From contig JADYYK010000176.1 in assembly GCA_020853705.1 (NCBI GenBank), forward strand, positions 1-46,738: 46,738 nucleotides of DNA, written 5' to 3'. The position numbers and the translations under genes are program-made. This document shows positions 22,490 to 32,153 of the stretch, one piece after another. Source of the stretch: Deltaproteobacteria bacterium (GTDB taxonomy: Bacteria; Myxococcota_A; Polyangia; Haliangiales; JADYYK01). Within the stretch, counting starts at the first letter, position 1. Each line of letters begins with the position of its first letter. The notes under the pieces are model-generated. The model had not been told where the DNA came from. It ran no database searches and saw nothing but the letters and a program-made list of their open reading frames with translations.

Positions 22490-22518
22490 TTGTAGCTTCC
22501 CCCGAAAATCCATATGAT
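22490..22518 (+). promoter_or_regulatory. Sigma-70-type promoter of the first membrane kinase
   Basis: TTGTAG (22490-22495), exactly 17 bases, then TATGAT (22513-22518), a five-of-six match to the -10 consensus. The expected transcription start, 7 bases on, coincides with the ATG at 22526, so the mRNA would be leaderless. This supports 22526 as the original start of the kinase gene even though an amber codon interrupts that frame at 22616. Confidence 0.6.
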
Positions 22519-22525
22519 CCGCCCC

Positions 22526-22618
22526 ATGGGGGCTCCTGACGTGCCCGGCCTGCTCCGGCGGCTGGGGCGACTGCTCGCCGGGGTGCCGCTCCCCGGTGAG
22601 GGCGAGGCGCGCTACTAG
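22526..22618 (+). other. N-terminal leader of membrane kinase 1, cut by an in-frame TAG
   Basis: The frame from ATG 22526 encodes 30 residues (MGAPDVPGLLRRLGRLLAG and on), then TAG at 22616-22618, and then continues in the same frame as the kinase. The paralogous kinase downstream reads ARFQAESLARNRRNV where this one reads ARY-stop-VERLARNRRNV; its CAG Gln codon corresponds to TAG here, a single-base change. The similarity on both sides of the stop shows that this leader belongs to the gene. The kinase may now start at GTG 22649, or the codon may be misread or a sequence error. Confidence 0.7.
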
Positions 22619-22648
22619 GTCGAGCGGCTGGCGCGCAATCGTCGCAAC

Positions 22649-24331
22649 GTGCGCGCCACCGTGCTGGCCCTGGCGCCGGCGCACCTGCTGGCGTTCGCGC
22701 TGTACTGGCCCCCGGGCGGCCCGCTCCCGCACCTGCCCGAGTTCCGCGCCATCGTGTGTCTGGCCAACCTGCTCATCGTGCCGCTCGCGCTGGGGCTGGC
22801 GGCGCTGGTGACCTGGGTCGAGCCGCGCTGGTGGCCGGGGCGCTGGCGTGGCTGGGGCACCGATCTGTTCGCGCTGATCTATGTGCTGTTCTCGACCGGG
22901 CTGTCGGTCAACGCGCAGCGGGTCAACGGCAACATCAACGTGTTCACGCTGACCATGCTGGCGCTGGGGCTGCTGCTCAGGCAGCGCGCGTGGGCCACCC
23001 TGCTGGTGATGGGGACGGGCCTGGCGGCCCTGGTGGCCGGCATCATGTGGGTGCAGCCGGTGCGCGATCTGCAGGTGATGGCGCTGTCGCCGGCCATCGC
23101 GGTCACCGCGCTGGCCTTCGTGATGGCGCGCATCAACGTGGCCACCACGCGCGCCGAGCTGGCCGCGCGTATGCTGATCGAGCGCCAGGGCGCGGAGCTC
23201 AGCCAGAGCCACGCCGAGCTGGGCGCGCTGAACCAGGAGCTGGAGCAGCGGGTGCAGCGCCAGGTCGACGAGATCGTGGCGCGCGCCCGCGAGATCGAGA
23301 AGCTCAACCAGCACCTGCGCGCCCAGGTCATCGACCGGTCGCGCCAGCTGGCGCAGGCGCTGAAGTCGCTGGGGCCGCGCACGCAGCACACCCTGGAGCC
23401 GGGGCAGACCATCGACGGCCGTGTCGAGATCCGCGGCCGCCTGGGCTCGGGCGCCATGGGCGACGTCTACCGCGGCGCCGATCGCATCCTGGAGCGCGAC
23501 GTCGCGGTCAAGGTGCTGCGCCCCGACAGCGGGGTGTCGAGCGACATCTGGGTGCGCTTCGCGGCCGAGGCCGAGGCGGCGGCCGCGGTGCACCACCCCT
23601 GTGTGGTGCACACGCTGCACGTCGGGGTCACCGAGGACGGCCGGCTGTACCAGCTGCAGGAGCTGATCGACGGCATCAACCTGGCCACCACGCTGGTCGA
23701 GGGCGGGCGCTGGCCGGCGCTGGCGGCGGCGCGCATCGGCGCGCGGGTGGCCGACGCGCGGGCGGCGGCGCACGCGGCCGGCGTGGTGCACCGCGACGTC
23801 AAGCCGAGCAACGTCATGATCACGACGCGCGCGCCCGGCGTGCACCTGCTCGACTTCGGGGTCTCCAAGTCGCGCGAGCCGGGGGCGGCGGCGGCGGGCG
23901 CGACCGGGCGCAACGACATGGTGGGCACGCCGATCTACATGGCGCCGGAGCAGATCTCGGCCCCCGAGACGGTGGCGGCGCCGTGTGACGTGTACGCCCT
24001 CGGTGTGCTGCTCCACGAGCTCATCGCGGGCAAGCCGCCCTTCGTGGGCAACGCCGCGCGGCTGCTGGAGCAGCACCTGACCGCGCCGGCGCCGCGCCTG
24101 CCCGAGGAGCTGGCGCCGCCGGCGCTGAGCGCGCTCATCCAGCGCTGCCTGGCCAAGGCGCCCGAGGCGCGCCCCACCGCGCGCGAGCTGGCCGCCGAGC
24201 TGGGCGCGCTGGCCGACGCCGCCGGCATCGCGGCCGCCGAGCTGCTCGAGCGGCCGCGCCTGCCCGAGGGCGCCAAGGCGGTCGCCACCGGCGACACCGT
24301 GCGGCTGCAGCCCGGCAACGCCTCGCGCTGA
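22649..24331 (+). CDS. Membrane-anchored Ser/Thr kinase 1 (N-terminally cytoplasmic leader interrupted)
   Basis: The 560-residue frame starts at GTG 22649, just before the first membrane helix; the likely ancestral start is 22526. Six membrane helices cover about residues 1-165, followed by a coiled coil (ELSQSHAELGALNQELEQRV to about 240). A full kinase domain follows: GSGAMGDVYRG, VAVKVLRPDSG, HRDVKPSNVMI, LLDFGVSKS and GTPIYMAPEQ. The kinase is thus linked to an N-terminal membrane sensor, the reverse of the common PknB layout. It is a close paralogue of the next gene. If translation starts at 22649 the protein loses the conserved LARNRRN segment before helix 1 but keeps every kinase motif. 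Confidence 0.8.
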   Translation: MRATVLALAPAHLLAFALYWPPGGPLPHLPEFRAIVCLANLLIVPLALGLAALVTWVEPRWWPGRWRGWGTDLFALIYVLFSTGLSVNAQRVNGNINVFTLTMLALGLLLRQRAWATLLVMGTGLAALVAGIMWVQPVRDLQVMALSPAIAVTALAFVMARINVATTRAELAARMLIERQGAELSQSHAELGALNQELEQRVQRQVDEIVARAREIEKLNQHLRAQVIDRSRQLAQALKSLGPRTQHTLEPGQTIDGRVEIRGRLGSGAMGDVYRGADRILERDVAVKVLRPDSGVSSDIWVRFAAEAEAAAAVHHPCVVHTLHVGVTEDGRLYQLQELIDGINLATTLVEGGRWPALAAARIGARVADARAAAHAAGVVHRDVKPSNVMITTRAPGVHLLDFGVSKSREPGAAAAGATGRNDMVGTPIYMAPEQISAPETVAAPCDVYALGVLLHELIAGKPPFVGNAARLLEQHLTAPAPRLPEELAPPALSALIQRCLAKAPEARPTARELAAELGALADAAGIAAAELLERPRLPEGAKAVATGDTVRLQPGNASR

Positions 24332-24372
24332 CGCTGGCTCGGAAGTCGCACTGACCTCCTGGCGGAGGGCAC

Positions 24373-26370
24373 ATGGGCTCAGCGAGCAGCAGCCATTCAG
24401 CGAGCTTGAACCGCCGGGCGATAGAGACCTACATGGCCATGAACCCTGAGCCCGGGAGCCCGCACCATGGCGGCGGCGCCAGTGCCAGCTCCAGCGCGCT
24501 GCGCCTCATGCGCATGCTGCCCTCCCTGACCTCGCCGCCGGCGCCCCAGCGCGTCGCGGGGCGGTCGCGCAGCCTGGCCGAGTCGACCCGGCGCGGGTGG
24601 CTGACCCTCCCGGGTGGTCTGGTCACCCGGGCGCGCAGCTGGCTGGCGGCCAAGCTGCGTGGCGCCGAGCTGGGGGCTGACGACGAGGCGCGCTTCCAGG
24701 CCGAGTCGCTGGCGCGCAACCGGCGCAACGTCGTCACCGCCGTGCTGGCGTTGCTGCCGCTGCACCTCCTGGCCGCGCTGCTGTACTGGCCCGCCGGGGG
24801 GCCCTTCACGCAGCTTCCCTCCCCCATGGCCACGGCGTGCGTCATCAACCTGGCCGCGATGCCGGCGGCGGGGCTGCTGGCGGTGCTGGTGCACTGGTTC
24901 GAGCCGCGCTGCTCGCGTGGTCGCTGGCGCGGCTGGGGCGGCCCGCTGTTCGCGCTGCTCTACGTGGTGCTGGCTGCGGCGCTGGCGGTCAACGCCCAGC
25001 GCATTCATGGCAGCACCACCGCCTATATCTTCTCGCTGCTCGGGCTGACGCTGCTGCTGCGGCTGAGCGTCCAGGTGCTGGCGCTGGTGCTGGGGGTCGG
25101 GCTGGTCGCGCTGGTGGCCGGCGAGCTGTGGGTGGTCCCCGAGCACGACCTGCGCATGATGGCGCTGTCCTCGGGCGTGGCGTTCACCGTGCTGGCCTTC
25201 GTGATGGCGCGCATCCTCACCGCCAGCGCACGGGTCGAGCTGGCCGGGCGCCTGGTCATCGAGCGCCAGGGCGCCGAGCTCAGGGCCCTCAACGACGAGC
25301 TCGAGGATCGCGTGCTGGCGCAGGTCGACGAGATCATCGCGCGCGCCCAGGAGATCAAGAAGCTCAACCGGCACCTGCGCCGGCAGGTGGTGGATCGCTC
25401 GCGCCAGCTGGCGCAGGCGCTGCGCTCGCTGGAGCCCGCCGCGGTGGCGCCGCTCGAGGTCGGCGCCCTGATCGACGGCCGCATCGAGATCCGCGGCCTG
25501 CTGGGGTCGGGCGCCATGGGCGAGGTCTACCGCGGCCAGGATCGCATCCTCGAGCGCGCGGTCGCGGTCAAGGTGCTGCGCCCCGACAGCGGGGTGTCGA
25601 GCGAGGTCTGGGTGCGCTTCGCGGCCGAGGCCGAGGCCGCCGCGGCGGTGCAGCACCCCTGCGTGGTGCCCACGCTGCACGTCGGCATCACCGAGGCCGG
25701 CCGGCTGTACCAGCTGCAAGATCTGGTCGAGGGCGTCACCCTGGCCGCGACCCTGGCGGAGGGCGAGCGCTGGCCGGCGCTGGCGGCGGCGCGCCTCGGC
25801 GCGCGGCTGGCCGAGGCGCTGGCGGCGGCGCATGACGTCGGCGTGGTGCACCGCGACGTCAAGCCCAGCAACGTGATGATCTCGACCCAGGCGCCCGGGC
25901 TGCACCTGCTCGACTTCGGGGTGGCGCGCTCGCTGGAGGGCAGGCGCGCCGGCGCCAGCGGCCCCACCGTCATGCTGGGTACGCCGGTGTACATGTCGCC
26001 CGAGCAGATCACGGCGCCCGACACCGTGGCGCCGCCGGCTGACGTCTATGCCCTGGGCGTGCTGCTGTACGAGCTCATCAAGGGCAAGCCGCCGTTCATG
26101 GGCGACATGCGCAGCGTGCTGCACCTGCACGTGCACCAGCCCGCGCCTGCGCTGCCCGCGACGCTGGCCCCGGCGGCGCTGGCCGAGCTGGTGGCGCGCT
26201 GCCTGGCCAAGCAGCCGGCGGCGCGCCCGACCGCGCAGGAGGTGGCCGCCCAGCTGGCCGAGCTGGCGGATGGCGCCGGCGTGCCCCCGGTCGAGGCGCT
26301 GGCGCGGCCGCGGCGCCCGGCCAGCGCGCTCGACAGCCGTGACACCGTGCGGCTGGACGCCTCACGGTAG
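24373..26370 (+). CDS. Membrane-anchored Ser/Thr kinase 2 (tandem paralogue)
   Basis: This 665-residue protein starts at ATG 24373, preceded by GGAGGG; ATG 24433 is an alternative. A disordered Ser/Pro/Arg-rich N-terminus of about 110 residues precedes ARFQAESLARNRRNV, then six membrane helices, a coiled coil (LRALNDELEDRVLAQVDEI) and a kinase domain with GSGAMGEVYRG, VAVKVLRPDSG, HRDVKPSNVMI, LLDFGVARS and GTPVYMSPEQ. It is nearly identical to kinase 1 over the ATP-binding lobe, pointing to a fairly recent tandem duplication, while the N-termini differ in length. Signals sensed by the membrane part are unknown. The stop faces the convergent ABC-F gene 47 bases away. Confidence 0.9.
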   Translation: MGSASSSHSASLNRRAIETYMAMNPEPGSPHHGGGASASSSALRLMRMLPSLTSPPAPQRVAGRSRSLAESTRRGWLTLPGGLVTRARSWLAAKLRGAELGADDEARFQAESLARNRRNVVTAVLALLPLHLLAALLYWPAGGPFTQLPSPMATACVINLAAMPAAGLLAVLVHWFEPRCSRGRWRGWGGPLFALLYVVLAAALAVNAQRIHGSTTAYIFSLLGLTLLLRLSVQVLALVLGVGLVALVAGELWVVPEHDLRMMALSSGVAFTVLAFVMARILTASARVELAGRLVIERQGAELRALNDELEDRVLAQVDEIIARAQEIKKLNRHLRRQVVDRSRQLAQALRSLEPAAVAPLEVGALIDGRIEIRGLLGSGAMGEVYRGQDRILERAVAVKVLRPDSGVSSEVWVRFAAEAEAAAAVQHPCVVPTLHVGITEAGRLYQLQDLVEGVTLAATLAEGERWPALAAARLGARLAEALAAAHDVGVVHRDVKPSNVMISTQAPGLHLLDFGVARSLEGRRAGASGPTVMLGTPVYMSPEQITAPDTVAPPADVYALGVLLYELIKGKPPFMGDMRSVLHLHVHQPAPALPATLAPAALAELVARCLAKQPAARPTAQEVAAQLAELADGAGVPPVEALARPRRPASALDSRDTVRLDASR

Positions 26371-26417
26371 CGGCGCGCTCAGCTGAGTGGTTGCGGCGCC
26401 GGGGCCGCCGCGCCGGG

Positions 26418-28016
26418 TCAGCGCCGGATCGCGGCCTCGCCGTACTTGGCCAGCAGGTCCTCGTAGGTGCCCGGGAAGTCGATCAGCCCCTTGGGGGTGA
26501 AGGCGAACAGGCGGGTGGCGAAGGTCGCGATGAGATCGCGATCGTGGGTGACCACGAAGGCGGTGCCGTCATAGCGGCGCAGGGCGTCGCCCAGGGCCAC
26601 GATGGACTCGAGATCGAGGTGGTTGGTCGGCTCGTCGAGGATGAGGATGTTGTCGCGCTCCAGCATCAGCTTGGCGAACAGCAGGCGCACGGCCTCGCCG
26701 CCCGACAGCGCCTTGGTCGGCTTGAGCCCCTCCTCGCCCTTGAACAGCATCTTGCCGAGCAGGCCGCGCACGTCCTGCACCGAGGCGTCGGGGTCGATGG
26801 AGTGCAGGAAGCCTGCTGCGGTCAGGCCGTCGGGGATGCTGTCGCGATGGTCCTGCGCCAGGTAGCCGATCGAGGCCTGATAGCCCCAGGTCACGGTGCC
26901 CGAGTCGGGCTTGACCTCGTCCATCAGCATCTTGCACAGCGTCGACTTGCCGACGCCGTTGGCGCCCACGATGGCGACCTTCTCGCCCTTGAGGACCAGC
27001 GCGCTGAAGTTGTCGCAGATGCGCGCCTCGGGGAAGCGCTTGGACAGCTTGTCGATGGTCAGGGTCTGCTTGCCCGACGGGGTCTCGACCTTCCACTGGA
27101 TGAAGGGGCGCTCGATGTTCGACTTCTTGAGGTCGGCCAGCTGCAGGCGGTCGATCTCCTTCTTGCGCGACTGCACCTGCGAGGCGCGCGTGCCGGCGCC
27201 GAAGCGCGCCACGAAGTCCTGCAGCTGATCGATCTTCTTCTTGCGGTCGGAGTTCTCCTGCTCGACCTTGCTGCGCAGCTGGCCCTTGGTCTCGACCATG
27301 TCGTCGTAGCCGCCGGGGTAGACGATGATGGTCTCGTAGTCGATGTCGGCGATGTGGGTGCACACCTCGTTGAGGAAGTGGCGATCGTGCGAGATGGTGA
27401 TGAGCACGCCCTGGTAGCGGGTCAGGAAGCGCTCCAGCCAGCGGATCGAGGCCAGGTCGAGGTTGTTGGTGGGCTCGTCGAGCAGCAGCGCCTCGGGCTT
27501 GCCGAACAGAGCCTGGGCCAGGAGGACGCGCAGCTTGTCGCCGCCGGCCAGCTCCGACATCGGGCGCTCGTGCTCCGACTCGGCGATGCCCAGGCCGGAC
27601 AGCAGCTCGCCGACGTCGCGCTCGGCGGTGTAGCCGTCCTCCTCGGCGACGACGCCCTCGAGCTCGCCGAGGCGCTCGCCCTGGGCGTCGGTGATCTCGG
27701 GCAGCGCGAGCAGGGCCTCCTTCTCGGTCAGGCAGTCCCACAGCCGGCGGTTGCCCATCAGCACGACGTCGAGCACGCGCTTGGTCTCGTAGGCGAACTG
27801 ATCCTGGGACAGCACCGAGGTCTTGACCGGGCGGCCCACGGTGCCGGTGTCGGGCTCGAGCGCGCCCGACAGGATCTTCATGAAGGTGGACTTGCCGGCG
27901 CCGTTGGGGCCGGTGAGGCCGTAGCGGCGCCCGTCGGTGAAGGTGACGTTGACGCCCTCGAACAGGCGCTTGCCGCCGTAGGCCTTGGTGACTCCGTTGA
28001 CTGCGATCGACGACAT
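26418..28016 (-). CDS. ybiT: ABC-F family ATPase, YbiT type
   Basis: This 532-residue soluble protein has two ABC domains and no membrane part: Walker A GPNGAGKST and GANGVGKST, signature motifs ELAGGDK and ALSGGEA, Walker B segments LLLDEPTNNLD and LILDEPTNHLD. The charged linker (KGQLRSKVEQENSDRKKKIDQL) and wording such as RYGLTGPNGAGKSTFMKIL, WLERFL and SHDRHFLNEVCTHIADIDY fit YbiT closely. ABC-F proteins act on the ribosome, relieving stalls. The first signature has Ala in place of the usual Ser, which also occurs in YbiT homologues. The ATG at 28016 fits the family start; no Shine-Dalgarno sequence is visible. Confidence 0.9.
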   Translation of the reverse strand: MSSIAVNGVTKAYGGKRLFEGVNVTFTDGRRYGLTGPNGAGKSTFMKILSGALEPDTGTVGRPVKTSVLSQDQFAYETKRVLDVVLMGNRRLWDCLTEKEALLALPEITDAQGERLGELEGVVAEEDGYTAERDVGELLSGLGIAESEHERPMSELAGGDKLRVLLAQALFGKPEALLLDEPTNNLDLASIRWLERFLTRYQGVLITISHDRHFLNEVCTHIADIDYETIIVYPGGYDDMVETKGQLRSKVEQENSDRKKKIDQLQDFVARFGAGTRASQVQSRKKEIDRLQLADLKKSNIERPFIQWKVETPSGKQTLTIDKLSKRFPEARICDNFSALVLKGEKVAIVGANGVGKSTLCKMLMDEVKPDSGTVTWGYQASIGYLAQDHRDSIPDGLTAAGFLHSIDPDASVQDVRGLLGKMLFKGEEGLKPTKALSGGEAVRLLFAKLMLERDNILILDEPTNHLDLESIVALGDALRRYDGTAFVVTHDRDLIATFATRLFAFTPKGLIDFPGTYEDLLAKYGEAAIRR

Positions 28017-28094
28017 GGGGGGGGAGTCATACTGCAAAGCGCGGGGGAAGCACGAGAAAACTCGGAGCGGCTGGGTGTGCTAGCTTGGCAAGAG

Positions 28095-28361
28095 ATGTCC
28101 GACCAGCGTCAGGCGGTGGCTCGATGGCGGCGCGGCCAGGAGGCGGCCGCCGAGCGGCAGCGCGAGCTTTCGCGAGCCGAGGGCGCGCACCCAGCGCAGG
28201 CGGTGGCGGAGGCCCTGGCGGCGCTCAGCGCTCTCGAGACCATGCAGCTCTGGCCGGGACCGCGCGATCCCGCGAGCGAACGTGCGGTCGAGGTGGTCAG
28301 GCAGAGGTGGGCTCGGATCCAGCGACATGCCAGGCAAGCGGCCAGGCGCCAAGGGCGCTGA
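28095..28361 (+). CDS. Small helical protein upstream of and overlapping a nucleotidyltransferase gene
   Basis: This 88-residue protein is mostly helical and charged (QAVARWRRGQEAAAERQREL, then an Ala-rich helix, the motif LWPGPRDPASERAVEVVRQ, and a basic end ARIQRHARQAARRQGR). I know no named family. Its 3' end overlaps the nucleotidyltransferase gene by 35 bases in another frame, implying joint expression. Size, overlap and partner type suggest an antitoxin or partner subunit. TAGCTT lies 8 bases before the ATG, and no ribosome site is clear. It diverges from the ABC-F gene. Confidence 0.65.
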   Translation: MSDQRQAVARWRRGQEAAAERQRELSRAEGAHPAQAVAEALAALSALETMQLWPGPRDPASERAVEVVRQRWARIQRHARQAARRQGR

Positions 28362-28980
28362 GCATCGGCTGGAGGCCGCGCTGGCGGCGCTCGCCGATGG
28401 CCTGAACGAGGCTGGTGCGCCCTGGATGGTCATCGGCGGGGTCGCCGTGATCGCGCGCGGGGTCCGGCGCATGACAACGGACGTGGACGCAGTCGTGCGC
28501 GGTGGCGCGGTCTCGGTTGCGGTGCTCCTGCGTGCCCTGGCGCGGCACCAGATCCTCCCGCGGATCGACGACGCCGCTGCCTTCGCGGCGAGCAACCTCG
28601 TGGTCCTGCTGCGACACCAGCCGAGCGGCGTCGATCTCGACGTGTCGCTGGGCTGGACCCTGTTCGAGCACGAGGCCATCGAGTCCAGCACGTCGGCGCG
28701 GTTCGGTAGCATCGTGGTGCCGATGGCTCGCGCAGAAGAGCTGGTGGTGTTCAAGCTGGTGGCGGCGCGACCCAAGGATGTCGAGGACGTCGTGGCCCTG
28801 CTGCTGACGAACCCCAGGCTGGGCATCGCGGGGATCCGGCGGCGCCTGGTCTCGCTCGCGGAGTCGATCGACGAACCCGCGCTGGTCGAGGCGCTGGAAG
28901 CTGCGCTCAAGGCCGCGCGCGGACCCCGCGGCGTCGGCCCGCGAGGCAAGGCGACGACCAGGCCCAGGCGCCGTCGCTGA
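28327..28980 (+). CDS. Nucleotidyltransferase-fold protein (MNT/AbiEii-like)
   Basis: This 217-residue protein has the polymerase-beta-type nucleotidyltransferase signature: WMVIGGVAVIARGVRRMTTDVDAVV at about 33-57 (GG at 37-38, catalytic Asp pair at 52 and 54). A third acidic position is likely in VDLDVSLGW near 102-107. LVVFKLVAARPKDVEDVVALL follows, as in AbiEii and MNT toxin-type enzymes. The C-terminus is basic. Such proteins transfer nucleotides to tRNA or to protein partners, often in toxin-antitoxin or phage-defence pairs. The gene starts inside the 88-residue gene upstream, fitting a two-gene module. Confidence 0.8.
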   Translation: MPGKRPGAKGAEHRLEAALAALADGLNEAGAPWMVIGGVAVIARGVRRMTTDVDAVVRGGAVSVAVLLRALARHQILPRIDDAAAFAASNLVVLLRHQPSGVDLDVSLGWTLFEHEAIESSTSARFGSIVVPMARAEELVVFKLVAARPKDVEDVVALLLTNPRLGIAGIRRRLVSLAESIDEPALVEALEAALKAARGPRGVGPRGKATTRPRRRR

Positions 28981-28989
28981 TCGTCGGGG

Positions 28990-29813
28990 TCAGGCGAACT
29001 GGGGGGCGGCGGCGACGCGGGCGGGGGTGTCGGGGGGGGCGCCGGGGGGCAGGGGGGCGTCGGCGCGGGCGACGCGGGTCAGCCACTGGCGGTCGAGGGG
29101 GCGGCCGAGGTCGGCGGGGACGCGGGCGGCGGCGGTGGTCTCGCGCTTGTCGCCGGTGGGGTCGCCGACGCCGACGGTCCAGCCGGCCAGGAGCAGGGCG
29201 ATCCGTGTCGCGGTGGACGCGCTGTAGGTGAAGAGGGTGCAGCGTGGGCCGGCGGCGCGGAGCAGGCTGGTGAAGGCGGCGACCGTCCACAGGGCCGGGT
29301 TGGTGCGTGGCGAGAACGGGTCCCAGTAGACGATGTCGGCGCGTGGGGCGGTCGGGTTTGTTGACAGCGTGTCAAGTGCGGAGACGATGTCGCCGTGCAG
29401 GAGCTGCCAGTGGGTGCGCGCGGTGTGGTGTTCGTGGTGGGTGAGCAGGGCGCGCGCGGCGGCGGCGGGCTCCGAGCCGGCGGCGAGGCCGAAGGCGGCG
29501 GCGTCGGGCGAGGCCAGGGCCAGCTCGAGGGCGCCGAGGTCGCGCTCGAAGCTGATGAGGTGCAGGCGCGCGGCGTCGGCCGGGGCGGCCTCGGAGACGG
29601 CGCGCGCGGCCAGCGCGTTGGAGCCGGCGCCGAGGCCGATGTCGTAGAGGACCAGCGCGGCAGGGTGCGGGGCCAGGCGCACGGCCAGCTGCGACTGCGC
29701 CACGTAGAGCGCGGCGGCCTCGGCCAGCGGGCCCACGCCGGGGTGCATGACCTCGCCGTCGACGATGCTGCGCATGGCCAGGGTGCCGGTGCGGGTGCGC
29801 ACCACCTCGTGGC

Positions 29814-29817
<4 letters not shown>
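28990..29817 (-). CDS. SAM-dependent methyltransferase, MnmD/MnmC2-like
   Basis: This 275-residue protein has the SAM site LVLYDIGLGAGSNALAARA (about 56-74) and the family motif IVYWDPFSPRTNPALWT (DGFAP-type loop), followed by LFTYSASTATRIALLLAGW. These are features of the MnmC methyltransferase domain, which makes 5-methylaminomethyl-2-thiouridine at tRNA position 34. The FAD domain of bifunctional MnmC is absent. The start ATG overlaps the stop of tgt (ATGA at 29817-29814), so the two are translationally coupled and both would act on the wobble position of tRNAs. The C-terminus is Pro/Ala-rich. Exact substrate is inferred. Confidence 0.8.
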
Positions 29818-30950
<1,133 letters not shown>

Positions 30951-31047
30951 GGCGGCACTTGTAGCAGATCGTCGAGAGATGCGCCGGAGGTGCGCTCTCG
31001 ACGGCTGCTATCCGGCTCCGTTGTCCCAGATTGACCGGGGTGGGGCG

Positions 31048-32067
31048 ATGGCCGAACCTGGGTGGATGAAGCGCTGGCTGGTCGTGCTGTGGAGCGCAGG
31101 GCTGCTGGGGTGTGGCGGTGACGGTGATGGCGCCGGCGCGCACGATGCTGGCGTGAGCGTCGATGCTGCGCTGGTGGCTGCCGACGGCGCGGTCGGTGAC
31201 GCGGCCAGCAGTCCGGTCGACGCGCGCGTCAGCCTGGATGACGCCGCGACGGTCAACCCGCTGACCGGCGTCGGCGCCGTCACCATGGTGCCCGGCGGCC
31301 CCTACCTGTTCGTCGAGGGGCCGGTCTGGCTGGGTGATCGCCTGCTGTTCTCGGACATCGACGGCAACATCATCCGGCAGCTCGTGCCGCCGAGTACCAT
31401 CACCCCGTTTCGCATGCCGTCGGGCAACTCGAACGGGCTGGCGGTCGACGCCCAGGGGCGGCTGCTGGCGTGCGAGCACGGTAACCACCGGGTCTCGCGC
31501 ACCCTGGCCGGCGGCACCGTCGAGGACGTCGCCACCAGCTTCGGCGGCACCCGCCTGAACTCGCCCAATGACATCATCGCGCGCAGCGACGGCAACCTGT
31601 ACTTCACCGATCCCGACTATGCCGCGCTGCCCGGCGATCGCCAGCCCACCCAGGGCGTGTTCCGCGTCAGCCCGACCGGGGCGCTGACGCGGCTCGCGAT
31701 GTACAGCACGCAGCCCAACGGGATCGCGCTGTCGCCCGACGAGGCCACGCTGTATGTCGCCGACGCCGCGGCCAACCTGGTGCGCAAGTTCGCGGTCGCC
31801 AGCGACGGCAGCACCAGCGCGGCGCAGCCCTTCGTGAACACCGCCAACACCCCGGACGGCATGGCGATGGACGACGCCGGCAACCTGTTCGTGAGCACCC
31901 AGGCGGGCGTCCAGGTGTTCGCCCCGTCGGGCACCCTGTGGGGCACCATCACGGTGCCCGAGCAGCCCGCCAACTGCACTTTCGGCGACAGCGACCGACG
32001 CACCCTGTACATCACGGCGCGCACCCGGCTGTACCGTGTGCGGCTGGTCGGCCCGGGCAAACCTTGA
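31048..32067 (+). CDS. SMP-30/NHL-type beta-propeller lipoprotein
   Basis: This 339-residue protein starts at ATG 31048 (ATG 31066 is an alternative) with signal WLVVLWSAGLLGC, a clear lipobox. An Asp/Ala-rich stalk of about 45 residues follows. The body matches the SMP-30/gluconolactonase family: VEGPVWLGDRLLFSDIDGN, NSNGLAVDAQGRLLACEHGN, NSPNDIIARSDGNLYFTDP (usually a metal-site segment), QPNGIALSPDEATLYVAD and TPDGMAMDDAGNLFVS. Members hydrolyse lactones or bind calcium; the metal-site Glu, Asn and Asp appear present. It would sit on the periplasmic or outer surface. The gene diverges from tgt. Confidence 0.85.
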   Translation: MAEPGWMKRWLVVLWSAGLLGCGGDGDGAGAHDAGVSVDAALVAADGAVGDAASSPVDARVSLDDAATVNPLTGVGAVTMVPGGPYLFVEGPVWLGDRLLFSDIDGNIIRQLVPPSTITPFRMPSGNSNGLAVDAQGRLLACEHGNHRVSRTLAGGTVEDVATSFGGTRLNSPNDIIARSDGNLYFTDPDYAALPGDRQPTQGVFRVSPTGALTRLAMYSTQPNGIALSPDEATLYVADAAANLVRKFAVASDGSTSAAQPFVNTANTPDGMAMDDAGNLFVSTQAGVQVFAPSGTLWGTITVPEQPANCTFGDSDRRTLYITARTRLYRVRLVGPGKP

Positions 32068-32153
32068 GGCGCTGACGCGGGCCCGGCAGGTTGCCATTTG
32101 ACGGTCGACATCGGGTGGCGCTCGCGCTAGGAAGTGCCCCGATGGAGGCTGTG

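Noticed and set aside
22616..22618. TAG as a pyrrolysine codon
   Set aside because: No pyrrolysine tRNA or synthetase genes are in view, and the paralogue has ordinary Gln at this position; a point mutation or error is simpler.
26391..28361. Plus-strand open frame of 656 codons across the ABC-F gene
   Set aside because: Its first five-sixths is antisense to the clear ABC-F ATPase; only the last 88 codons, from ATG 28095, look like a real gene.
29361..29375. TTGACA-N3-TGTCAA palindrome as a promoter or operator
   Set aside because: It lies inside the methyltransferase coding sequence (reading LDTLST), with no start codon or -10 element suitably placed; it shares only the TGTCAA half with the site at 721-737.
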